Of a stretch of DNA of 64,000 nt, positions 26,150 through 38,600 are shown piece by piece. The notes below the pieces were generated by a model, which was not told the DNA's origin, made no database searches, and saw only the letters and a program-made list of their open reading frames with translations. The stretch is taken from NCBI RefSeq assembly GCF_030936135.1, contig NC_082595.1, forward strand, positions 101,225,334 through 101,289,333, given 5' to 3'. The position numbers and the translations under genes are program-made. How positions within the stretch are numbered: the first letter of the stretch is position 1; the number at the start of each line of letters is the position of its first letter. The DNA comes from Gavia stellata. Its lineage: Eukaryota; Chordata; Aves; Gaviiformes; Gaviidae.

Positions 26150-27652
26150 ACTGAAAGAGCTAGCAGATGTTATGGTAGGACCCCTCTCGATCATCTACCA
26201 AAGGTCTTGGGAGTCTGGGGAGGTCCCTGCTGACTGAAATGTAGCCAACGCTGTTCTAATTTACAAGAAGGGCGTGAGGGAAGACTCAGGGAACTACAGA
26301 CCTGTTAGTCTAACCTTGGTTCCTGGAAAAAATATGGAAAAGGTTGTACTCAATACTATTGAAAGGCATTTAAAGAATAATGCAATCATCAGATGCAGTC
26401 AACATGGGTTCACAAAGGGAAAGTCCTGTTTAATTTTATATCCTTCTATGATAAGATCACCCACCTAGTGGATGAAGGGAAGGCAGTGGATGTAGTTTTT
26501 CCGGATGTTAGTAAGGCTTTTGATACTGTCCCTCACAGCATCCTTCTGGACAAGTTGTCCAACTGTGGGATGAGTGGGTTCACGGTACGCTGGGTGAAGA
26601 ACTGGCGGAAGGGCAGAGCTCAAACGGTGGTAGTGAATGGGGCTATATCTGGCTGGCGACCAGTCACCAGCGGTGTTCCTCAGGGTTCAATTCTAGGGCC
26701 AGTCCTGTTCAATATATTTATCAACGATCTGGATGCAGGAGTTGAATGCACCATTAGCAAGTTTGCTGATGATACCAAACTGGGAGGTGCTGTTGACTCT
26801 CTTGAGGAACAAGAGGCCTTGCAGGTGGATCAAGATAGATTGGAGCATTGGGCTATGATTGATGGGATAAAATTGAACAAGTCAAAATGCCAGATTCTGC
26901 ACCTGGGACGGAGTAATGCTGGGCACAAGTATAAACTGGGAGAGGAGTGGCTGGAGAGCATCCCTGCAGAAAGGGATCTGGGGGTGCTGGTCGACAGCAG
27001 GCTCACTATGAGTCAGCAGTGTGCCCTGGCAGCCGAGAGGGCAAACTGCATCCTGGGGTGCATCAAACACAGTACAACCAGCCAGTCAAAAGAGGTGATT
27101 ATCCCACCATATTTAGCATTGGTGCGGCCTCATGTCAAGTACCGTGTGCAGTTCTGGGCCCCACAAATTAAGAAGGATGTGAAGGTCCTTAAATGCATCC
27201 AGAAGAGGGCAACAAAGCTGGTGAAAGGGCTGGAAGGAATGTCCTATGAGGAGTGGCTAAGGACTTTGGGCTTGCATTGTTTGGAGAAAAGGAAGCTGAG
27301 AGGCGACCTCATTGCTCTCTACAGCTTCCTGAGGAGGGGAAGCGGAGAGGGAAGTGCTCTCCCTGGTATCCAGTGACAGGATGCGTGGGAATGGTTCAAA
27401 ATTGCACCAGGGGAGGTTCAGACTTGACATTAGGAAGCATTTCTTTACCGAGAAGGTGGTCAAACACTGGAACAGGCTTCCTAGAGAGATGGTTGATGCC
27501 CCAAGCCTGTCAATGTTTAAGAGGTATTTGGACAATGCCCTTAATAACATGCTCTAACTTGGTCAGCCCTGAATTGGTCAGGCAGTTGGACTAGATGATC
27601 ATTGTAGGTCCCTTCCAACTGCGATAGTTTAGTCTAGTCTAGTCTAGTCTAT
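26150..27652 (+). mobile_element. CR1 LINE, 5'-truncated, with frameshifted reverse-transcriptase ORF
   Basis: This ~1.5-kb CR1 copy carries most of the RT domain and the complete 3' end. The reading frame is broken. A first piece (from 26274) contains NYRPVSLTLVPGK and [11 protein letters not shown] second frame (26393-27376) contains [29 protein letters not shown] and the polymerase box FADD (residues 124-127 of that frame, DNA 26762). A third (27354-27557) holds [20 protein letters not shown]. Frameshifts lie near 26440 and 27350. It ends with a short AGTCT pentamer tail. It is non-functional. Confidence 0.92.
27631..27650 (+). repeat. AGTCT pentamer tail of the CR1 copy
   Basis: Four consecutive AGTCT units (AGTCTAGTCTAGTCTAGTCT) follow the CR1 3' end, then ATTCTA. 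Typical CR1 tails use an 8-bp ATTCTATG unit. Confidence 0.9.
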
Positions 27653-27654
27653 TC

Positions 27655-30600
27655 TAAACCCAATACAGAAATATATCCTCCTATGCCAGACAATTGGCAC
27701 GGGCTCTTCTCCTGTGATTACCCATGAATCCCTAATGACACACGGCCACCGTGAAGAACATGGTTCCCATCAGCACATTGTCTAGCAGGCGGGAAAGGCA
27801 GTTTCTCAAACGGCTTCTCACCTGGTGTGCTTTCAGTGCAATGGCTGAAAAAATAAGGTAAGTCACAGTTGAAAGTACTTGAAGAATATAGTTAGACATG
27901 ACAGTAACTTTAGCACGTTTCTTGCCACCTCTCAACCATCACTTAGTGGCTCTCGAATGAGAACAGAAGCCTACCCTGTAAGCATTTCTAATCCACCTCC
28001 GGACACTCATTTAAGGTCCCTTGTTTGCCTTTGCCCTGGAGCAGATACGGAGTACCCAGACAGTTGGCTATGGATCGAAGGCAATTTAAGGAACCACCAA
28101 CTCCAAATTAGGCAGGTCTCTGGCTGTAGCAGCATCCTTGGCGTTAACACACAGCATCACACTGAACGTGGCAAGACAGAAATGAAACTGTGAGTGAGCT
28201 AGTGCTGGGGGATGTACATACCTTAACTTGTTAACCTACAGGCTTGATGCCCAAATACCTCTTGAGATATAACCCTGATGACTTCTTTGTTGTGTTATAT
28301 TAATTTTTTCACTGTGCCCAATGTGCAGACCATAGGATTTGTGTGGCTATGAGGACAAATCACTCACCCAGTGACCTTGTCTTGATAATCTTTTTTTTGA
28401 CACAAAATAAATCTGAAATAGGCAGACATTCACCTATATACTTACATTATATTCCTAGAGTTTCAAGGAAATGTTAGATTACTGCATACGTACTGCTAAA
28501 CTTTCGTTATTCTAACGAATAAGGAAAACAATATTCCACAATGTGGCCTTCTTAGCAGGGAGCTCTATGCTCAGCCAGTATAGATGAATTATGCTTGACT
28601 AGTAAACGTGTAAAGGAGCAAACTAAACAGCAGTTTCTTCTAAATAGTAACACCACAATTAACACAAGTGTTTCTCCATTCCTCTACAATATAGCTGCTT
28701 GTGAAGTCCACTTATAATAATGACATCTGATGACTTGCAGGCCAAACACAAAATAGTTATTCCATTGTTTTATATGAAGTAGAGGATAATTATTTTTGGA
28801 ATTTTTATTAACAGACCTAGAAGCTGCAGTAGTTTATGCTTCTACTGACTCAGGTATATCTTGAGGCATCAAAAATGGTGGATAAAGGAGCAGTTTGGTT
28901 TACATTTTCTTTCCACACTGCTACTGCAGAGCTGGAGAGAGCTGACTCCCACTGCTCCTACAAAGTGATGTTATCCTTACAGCTACTTGTGTCGGCCAAG
29001 CCATATGGACCATGCATTTGAAGACTGACCTCTGTTCAGGTTATATTTTCACAAAATTTTAAAAACAACGGGTTCATTTCCTTTTGTTTATCTATTCCCT
29101 TGTTCAAATAAAAGAAGTTGAAATAATATGAAACATGTCAAGTTTTGCTATCAGTTGGACTAACTTACATAGGCATAGAACTATTCTAAGTATTTAGAGC
29201 CTTTAATTAGTATGTTTTCATAAATGGACATTTCTAATCTCTTTGGACTTTCAAGCAGATGTTTTTGAATTACAATCATTCTATTTCAAAAGACATCACT
29301 GGGCTTATTATAATATTTAAATAGTACATTCCTTTTGATCACGGTATTGTGACATACCTCAGACATCTTCATTGTTTGTGCTATTTCTTCAGAGCCCCAA
29401 TGAAAGATGATATCGTGTTGGCCCTGAATCAAGTGGTTATGCTGGGCACTGCTCTGTGTTATGCAGTGTTTATTAAAATCAACCCTATAAACAATTTAAA
29501 GCTATTATTATTACACAGGAGGCCTTTAAATTAATTTGTGCTGACAGGGAAACTACAAACTCTGACCTGCTTCAGCAGTTTGCCTGAGAAAGCAAGAGCA
29601 ACTTTTCAAATATCACATAGAAAATAAATAATTATGTTTTATAGTACCTGTTCCAGAAATTACATTTGAGTGAAGAAAATATTCAACCAAAATAGCAAGC
29701 GTGACCAGAAAGAAAGTACCGGGTACATTTCAAAGGGACTGGTCAGTTCACTTCCATTTCACTTCAGTTCAAATCTACCCTTTACATGACATATTACACA
29801 CTATTATAGATGTGAGACTCCTCATCACTGCTGCAATACTATATTTAATAGAATTACTGGCACAACTGGGCTAAAAAGGAAGTGTTATTTCTGAACTGCC
29901 ATTTGTATGCTTCTATTTCCCAGGAGAAACACATCTATTCTCTGAGGAAGAGGAGAAACAAACCTTTTAAAAATAAAAATGTTTTATGATTATTAGCTAT
30001 TGTCTCTTGATATGAGTCAAAATTCTTATATGATAACAAGCATTCAAGATATATGAAAGGATAATTTTCATCTGAAATAAGCTTATCTCCACTCCAAGTA
30101 GTCTGAGCCTTAATTCAATAAACACTTAAGTGTTTGGTCAAGTTCAGAGGAATTTAGACGTGTGTGTCAGTCCCCTGCTGAAAAAGGTTGCTGTCCTCAA
30201 TCTCCAAATATTTTTTTTTCTGTCTTGTTTAGCATCATTGCCAATGCTGTAGGTTTCAGACTCAGAGGCTGGAATGGGCACAATATGCACACAGTAAATT
30301 TAGTCAAAGGGGGTATTTCACTGCAATAGTCCAGACACTGGCCTGCAAATAGAGCAATGTCTTCGAAGATGTGAAGGCACCAGTGGTATCTGGCCTCTGT
30401 CACATGTATTTCTGTTTGCCTATGTATTTTACACAGAATGTATAATTAACCCTTCAAGGCATACAGGACATTAGACTTTCAATTCCTCTCTGCCTTTTTA
30501 AAATGTAAAAGAAAGGTCTGAACATACTCTTTTTTTCTGCTCTTTATAAACTTCAGAAATATCAGAAACAGGAGGTTTTACTAGAAAATAAGTTAAGTGT

Positions 30601-33600
30601 ATTTGTTTAACAAGAAGTTAAACAAAAACGTCCTTTACTCAAAATGTTCATTTGTTCAGTCTTTGATAACAACACATTTTAAGCAGTCTGATTAACATCC
30701 TTTACTCTGAAAACCTCCCAGCTTCCAGTCATTCCTCAAACGTCATTTCATTGCCTCTCTATTCATTTATCAAGTTTTCTAGGCAATGGAAGACCCAAAG
30801 TTCTTACCAGTAAAAAAGGTGTAGAAAAATAAAAACGTATTTTGTGCAACACATTTGGCAAAATAACGACAGTTAACTCTACAGGTTGGGCTTTTCGCTG
30901 GTTAAATTCAGAGGCTGATTATTGTTATTGAAGAGTTCAGCAGTCATGACAAACAGATATGAAATTATTTCATTTCTTCCTTGAAATCTCACTGGATCCT
31001 GAACTAACATCAAACTCAGGATGAATTCATGGGGACTAATGAAAAGTAATTTTGTAATTTATGAACAGAGTGCAGATCCATCCTTGAAGCATATGTACAA
31101 ACACATGGCCATGCCCCAGTGCAAATTTCAAACAAAAAATATGTTTCATAAGAAACAGCCAATTTGCTCATTTCTAGAGAACTGGCAGCCACTTTGACTT
31201 GCTGAAAGATCCAAAAAATATAAGTGCTGTGTTTAATCTAGCTAACAAAAAACAGGGATAAACTTTCCTAGACTAAAATTGTAAACTAGATGCAAATTGA
31301 CAATAGGAGTGGAACTTTAATGAAGTACGGTATTCCCCACTGCTGAGGAAGTTAATTTGATGGATAATGCCATTCATTTACACATGGATTCATTTGCTGA
31401 CTTCCTCCAGTGCAATGGCACTAGCTACCCTGTTGGAAGTCAGCAGTCAGGAAGGAGGGTTTTTTAAAAAATCATCTAAGAGAATTAGGAACAAACAAAA
31501 AAAGGAAAATCAATGGGACTGACACTTCTGAATCTCCCCAATGAGCAGTGGAAAGTTTTAAGCAGAAAGACTGAAACTTGAGAAAGTATTTCTCTAAGGC
31601 AGGTGGAAGTGAATCTACGATGCTCTAAGGCTACACAGCAGCCTGCCTAGTGCAATGCCACATGGGCGTATGGGGTCTATCGGTGAACTACACTCATCTC
31701 ATTGGAGTAAGCCCAGCACAATTTGGAGGAGTTGAGGAACAAAGAGGACGAGTCTGACTTCTACAGTCACAAATTCCCAAGCTTTTTCCAAGCCAGCCCA
31801 ACCATGACCTGCCCATTACCATTTTCTTCCAGTCATTCTATAGAAGCCCTTACAAAGCATTCAACAAAGCTGTGACCAAGCCCTTAGCTCTCTCTTGGCA
31901 GAGATCAAATCAATAGCACAGCAAATAAATTACTGAGTCAACAATGTAAATGAATTTCTCACTATATTAACTGCCTGACTATTGACTATGCCCTGCTTTA
32001 TGCTATTTCAATCATCTTCAGGCAATGAAGCTCCAACTTGCTTGGCTGCTCGGTTTCCCTACCAAAAAAGAAAGCACAGAGTTTATTAATATCTCTGTGA
32101 ATTACATTTGATTTTGGATTGTTTTCCATGCTATGTTATTTATTGTGCATAGGGTGAACAGGAACCTACTGGAATGGAGTTCCAGCATTTTAACAGCAGC
32201 AGCTGAGGAGAATTTAGGTTTTTTTACAGATGGTAAAATACATGTTTTCTATTTTTTTTATTTGAACAAAACAAAGGGAAGATTGAGAGAGAGGAAAAAG
32301 TAAAAATGAGAAAGAGAAAGACTTTTATTAGAGTCTTATGAAAACAGTTTGCCATGCATATTTTGTTTCAAAATGTATTAACTGTAGTCTACCAAGATCA
32401 GATCAAACTACAGCATAAAAAGAGCGCATTCGTTTTCTCTGTATTCGGCAGGATTATTCATATTTGTTGTTTCATCAGACACTGTTAACATAATAAATTA
32501 CACATGTTACACTAACTGGCCTTTGCCAACATTCCTAAATTAGTCTTCAAAGAAACATCTAAACGATCTTCCACTGTAAAGGGAAGGAAATGCTGAATGT
32601 ACAGTGCATTAAAAATAACAGAGCGGCATGATAAATGTCTGCATGCACATTCGTTTTTGCTAGCCCAGTCTGCCCAGAGACCTTTCATTGGCAGGGCTCT
32701 GTAGAGCCCAACTAGACCAACAGTGATATATTTGCCCAGGAAGTCCTTGGTTTAAGTAATGTCACCACTCTGATCAGCTGCAAAAGTGCCAATCTAAAAT
32801 CCACAGTGGCAGAACAAACTTTCGAGAACAAAGGCTTGCCAGGCAGGCAGGTGCTGAGAAATATTAGACTGCTGCTGTATTGTTTAACCCCCTTACACAG
32901 TGATGAAAGAAACACTGTATGTGTCACTGAAGGCGATGATAATAAAACCTAATGATAGTAATAATGAATCCCCACTGTATGTCTGCAACCGGCTTTGCTC
33001 TGGCTCACGCCAAATCAGCTACCATTTCAAATTATTCCTGAACACAGGTGCTTTTTGAGGTAAGAATAGCAATTTATGCTTTTTCTATGTTCACACAAGT
33101 TAATATTAAAGCTGGTTTATAAGTGAGAAGACACTCAACGCTCCTATTCATGTTTGCTGGTAGATTTAGCTCGAGTGACAGAAACAGTTATTATACATGC
33201 CATCCCTTCACTCTTACTGGTGACTTACTGTCCTGTAGCAAGGACGGCTGAACAGAGCAGGAACTCAGTCCAAAACTACCACAATTCACAGCCCAGTCTA
33301 CAGCCAAAACTGGTGACAGTCTCTGAATATGAGAGTCTCATATTCACAACTTGAATATGCCGTGCTCAGCTCCCCTTGCTTCACAAGCACCTGTCTCTTG
33401 GAGAAGGTGAAGATCAGTTGCAAGAATCACCCGTAGCTCTTACCTAACCAGACACACGCACGAATGAGAGCCCTTTATGTTGTCTACAGCTGTCATTTGA
33501 CAAGACATGAATGCAAGCTGTATTTCAAAAGGCACACCTACAGTGCTGAATAAAACAGTCAGCCTTGGTCTCAAGACCAAATAGTGCAGACTATCGTGCC

Positions 33601-35130
33601 TCTATACTGCTTATGCTTAGCTCTCTCTAGACTGGATGTAGACAGTGTGATTTTACAGCATTAAACGTAGCTATGAATTGTAAGATGCAGAATGGGAACA
33701 CACAGAAACATTTAAGAATGCACAACTTGCTGGAATCATGTTGGAAGACTGCATTAGCCGGCCTCTGAGTCTTGTCCACCCATCCCATCTGGAGACAGCT
33801 AACCCCACCTCACAGCATGGAGGAAGATGTTAGATCCAAAACAGAGCCAAAGTACATGCTAGAAATAAGGCAGGGTGGACAATCAGTGAAACAAAGTTAC
33901 ACTTTTGCTCATCATTTAGTACTGTTGCCATGGGGTTTGCACCATTTTAAATACACTCCTCTATAGCGTAATACCTCTACATTGGAATGAATGAATACAA
34001 ACAAAACAGTGACAAATTATATGTCCAAGATATATCATTGATGCAAATACACCCTACAAAGCAAACCAGTTATGCTCAAGCATATAGGCAAGGAGTTTAC
34101 TAATGAAAATGGACTTAGGTGTATACTGAAAATGTTTTGCTGCATCTGATCTTAACCTCCTGCAAGTAAGAAAAGAGATGTAGCAGGTTTTTCCATTCCA
34201 TTCCATACACCAGAACAACTGGATCTTTTCAAGCTATTCTGGGAGCTCTAAGGTTGGGAGCTGACACCACTAAAGGGGTGAAATCCTTCAGCTGATTTCA
34301 AGAGTTTTTATTTTTTTATATTGGAAGAGAAAATAATTAACACACCATTCCCACCCATTCTGTCTGAGGTTTAAGGACATGGGCACAGACTATCCTCCTC
34401 ACTCAGTGCTCCCTGTAACCTTTTCTAGGAGGAAGGAGGTGGGAGCAAACAGTCTCTATCAGCAAAACGTCCACACCATGAAGACACAGGTTAGCCTTGG
34501 GACTAGCAAATGTAGGATCTGTTGATTATTTCTTGTGTTGCTGTATCATTGTGTGCTGAAGCACATTAAAAGGAGAGTCAAAACCAGTGTTTGATTTTTG
34601 AAAACTCAGGATAGGAGGTTTTATTTCATGTTCAATTCCTACGGTAAAAGTCAAAGAAAATTTTTTACAAAAAATACTTTTGTCATGCGTTAAGTGCCAC
34701 GGATAGGAGTCATCCCCATAGGAGTAGGAGTCATTGCACAAAAGTGAAGCTGAGTAGGAGTCATTTCACCTAAGTCTTGTGAAAAGTTAGACTCAGGCTC
34801 TTAATCCTCCCAGTACCCTTTATCATCTATAGTGGTGAGGTGGGGAGAGAGGAATCCTACCAGACAGAAAACCTGTTCAAAAACAGCCATCTAAGAGAAA
34901 CGGGACGAATGAAAATCAGGAGATGCTTGTCTCTAACTTGACTATGTCTTCACCTAAGCCAGGTGACCAGCTGAGCCCACATATCTGACTCCGAGGTTCT
35001 TAAAGCAAATAAGAGAAACATGTCTTTTTTTAATACTTTCACTAAAGCTAAAAATATCAGTGATGTTTTGATGTTGGGAAGAGCAACAAAGGGAAAGCAT
35101 TGAGAAGTGTTAGGATTGCCTACAAATGGA
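27655..35130. other. Intergenic AT-rich stretch, nothing coding
   Basis: Seven and a half kilobases of AT-rich sequence have no recognisable repeat apart from the palindrome at 33324 and three TAGGAGTCAT copies at 34704, 34725 and 34755. The low repeat content would suit conserved non-coding DNA, but that cannot be seen without alignment. Confidence 0.6.
33324..33346. repeat. 23-bp perfect palindrome
   Basis: TGAATATGAGA and TCTCATATTCA are exact reverse complements around a single central G. Pairing stops at both flanks. Confidence 0.95.
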
Positions 35131-35134
35131 CACA

Positions 35135-35697
35135 TGCTGGAGTATTAACATCCAGTTCTTGTTTCCTCATTTCACAAAAGAGGTAAAAAATTGGACAGCA
35201 CGTGGAGGAGAGCCACAGAAATTATTGGAAACCTTGGAAAAGGGCCTTACAGTAAGATTAAAGGGGTTCAATGTGTTGAGTTTAATAAAAACATCTAGTG
35301 ACGATTTCAGTGATTACAATGTGCAAGTATCACCACAGGGAGAAAACACTGAGCAGTAACAGCAGCATTCTCATCTCACAAAAAAAGGCATAATGAGAGG
35401 TGATAGCTGGAAGTGAAAGCCAGACAAATTCAGGCAAGAATCAAAACACACATTTTTAAGAGGGAGAGTGATAACCATTGGACTGCACTGCCAAAGGAAG
35501 TGATGGATTCTCCAACTACCGATGGCTTCAGATCTAGACTGGACGTCTTTCTAGAAGATAAGCCTTAGCCAAACACAAATTGCTGGACTTGATGCAAGGC
35601 TAACTGCGTTAAATTAAATGGCTTGTGTCATTCAGGAAGTCAGACAAAATAATCTAAGGGCCTTTTCTGGCTTTAAAAAATCTATGGATCTATAAAG
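35135..35697 (+). mobile_element. Ancient CR1 LINE remnant
   Basis: This decayed ~560-bp stretch resembles the 3' part of an old CR1 lineage well represented in turtles and crocodilians. Recognisable pieces are TGGAGTATTAACATCCAGTT, GCTGGAAGTGAAAGCCAGAC with AAATTCAGG, AACCATTGGACTGCACTGCC, and a tail of AAATCTATGGATCTATAA. It has many stops and indels and no useful frame. Confidence 0.75.
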
Positions 35698-35699
35698 TA

Positions 35700-38600
35700 C
35701 AACTGTGTAACTGTGAATTCTCGTCCAACAATAACACATTTTGATAAAATAAGATTTCCATAGTCCAGTGCTACATTAGCGGACACTATTCCAAGAGATC
35801 AGACTATAGTTCTAAAATTGAAAATGAATAAAGCATGACGACACGGTGATATTAATAACAATACCGATTCTCCATGTGTTTACAGGGTCAGTCAATAGAA
35901 ATTGCAGCAAAGTCAGTGGAATTTTAGCGCCATAAAATTAGTATGAGAAAATAGGCTTCAGTTTTCCAGAACGGTCTCTGAATGTCATGGAAGTAAATTG
36001 AAAAATCACATCTATTCAGTTAACATTTGAGGGAGGAAGGGGGTATTTTTTGGCTATGCTTATTCCAGTCAATTAAAGAGTGACAGGGCGCCAGCCCAGG
36101 CACTGAAATTTGATCATCTACACTGTTTAACAGTTAGGGCAGTTCTTGGCACAGTTTTGCCTCTGGCCAACTAACACTTTCTGAAACAACTCTTTGCATC
36201 ATTCAGGAGTTAGCATGGGCCAAGGACACCCCTAGCAAGGAGTCTGGATGTACCCATGCCTCTTCGGGGGAGAACAGAATATGGTAACATGAACATTGCC
36301 CCACTATCCCATTTAGCCTGCAGTTCAGGAAACAGCTCCTGGCATTAAATGCTTAGCAATACAGACGCAGACAGTGAGTTCAAAGTGTCAGCTGCTCTTC
36401 AGGAAAAGAGCTCAGCGCTCAATTCCTTCCCTATCACTGCTTCAAAATTATATATGTTTTATGTATTTTAATTTCATATATGAATTATATTGATCTATCT
36501 CTGAAGAAAATCAGCACTGTCAAAACTGTTCAACTGTCCTTAAAACCAAAAAGGCAGCTTCCAAAATAGACAACTGCAAATTCAACCATAACATTAACTT
36601 TTTGAAGTGACATATAAGGGTCAGATCCAATTAAAAAACAAAAGTGACTAAAACAAGGCACCGTTAACACTTAAATTCTGGGTCTTTCAACCTCAGAGTG
36701 GAATCCGAAGACAAAATTAGAGACCTGTTAGGCACACAGAGTTAAGCACCACGGAAAAATCACTCAAAAACCCCACACATTGAGAAGGGAGCCATTATAT
36801 TGTCTTGAGCATAGAAGAGCATCAGAATACCAACCCTTCCCTAGAATTTAAATACAGGGATATAAGTGAATGCCTCTATCTACTCATAGCTTGGGATCTG
36901 CTCCTCAAGGCATACTGCTCTAATCATTTTGCTTCCCAAAACAACCACTCAAGGTTTGCTCTTTCATATTACAGCAAGAGGAGGCAGCCTAACATTAATA
37001 TAATAATGAAGTAGCTAGATCTTTTGCTTGATAAATGGGAATGTCCTGATCTGGAGATAATTTTGGCTCAGGTTAGGAACTAGGAGAGTTCCTTAACCAC
37101 AAAGCTACTGCTTACAGTATACAGCTGTCCTGCTGAAGTAGCCTTACTTCCCAGCATGATTACAAGTTTCATGAGGTTGGGAAGGAGCCTTACAGGAGCA
37201 AACACAGTTATCATCAGGGCAAGAATACCAATCTAGGGATGGATGCCCAGTGCTCTGGCCCCACCTGAGCTTTGAGGCTACATGTAAGTGTTCAATTCAA
37301 TGGGCTAAAGCCCAGGCAGAACTGGAGTGAATAAAACCATGAAAAGAATGAAAAGGAAACATCAAGCTCAGTCCAGGTAAAGAAAAGGCTTAATAAAGGT
37401 AAAGGCATGATGAATTTGGCATATCCCTTTCCTTAATACTGTTCTAATTTTAAATAGTCTATTGTACTGCGCTGTTGATAGCCTTGTGTGAGCCAGCTAA
37501 CGTTCAGCCAACTCAGCTGCATGATCAGTAAAGAGACAATGCTACCACACACAGGGTTATTTGGATTAGTGAATACCATACGCAAGTAAATCATCTGCCA
37601 GATGGCATCGGAAGAAAGCTGCAACTCTCTCACTTTCATTTCCACAGCAGCAAACAATGTTCCGTGTTTAAAATAAACTCTTCCAGATGAGTAAAAGATA
37701 AACTTTGTGGTGCTTTTTCTTGGTCTTCTCTTTGACTTCAGCTTTTTCCCTTAAAAAAAAAAACCCAACACAAAACCAAAAAAAAAACCAACCCACCTAC
37801 TCTGATTGGTTACATTAATGAAAAATCCCAGTTTAGACCACCATAGTACAAAGCTGTCCCTCTAGGCAGCATCAAAATTCCATGCTAGTTACTGAACAAA
37901 AGGCAAAAATGAAATACAATATTTTCACTCATCAACTTCTGTCAACAGAACCCTTAAAAATGAACACCTACCACATTAAGCCATTTCCTGTCATTTTATG
38001 GGGTTTCCACAGTGAAGAACTGTGCCGCTTTGTTGAAACATGGTTGTTTTCACATTTTCTGCAGTTTTAATTTTTTTTTTTTAAAACAGCAAATATCTAG
38101 AATTAAACAAAAAAAAAGCAACCTCAGAAATAGAAACAAAATAACTATCATCAAAGCTTTTTAATTATTCTTCTTGAGTTTTTAGGTTGCCTCTCTTGCA
38201 TTTACAGATGACGGCTCACTATCTCTTATTCTGTTCTACTGTCCCAGGACCCCAGTCTTAGCTGTGCTTCTGATACAGTTAGTTCATAATATCATCCAGC
38301 CTCCATAGATAATGTGAAATTATGATTTTTTTGGAAGTCTCGGCTTACAGCAAAATATTATGGACAAACACCTCCATAAAGCAGGCTTACATTGTTTTTC
38401 AGTACCTGCGGAGATGCATTGGAGACACATTTGGGCCTCTGAAGATTTGCAGGAGGGCAGACTGAATATAAGGAAAACAATGCTCCTGTCTCTTCCTTCT
38501 CCCTCCTCCCAAGTATTTTCAAAGCCAGGTGAAGTCTCAAGCAACTGGAACTACCAATGTCTTCAACTGGACCTGTAGGATATCCGCCCTTCAGAAGACC

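Noticed and set aside
31396..31444. Possible small hairpin (GCTGACTTCC / GGAAGTCAGC)
   Set aside because: Only 10-bp arms with a 29-bp loop of unpaired sequence; weaker than expected for a microRNA precursor.
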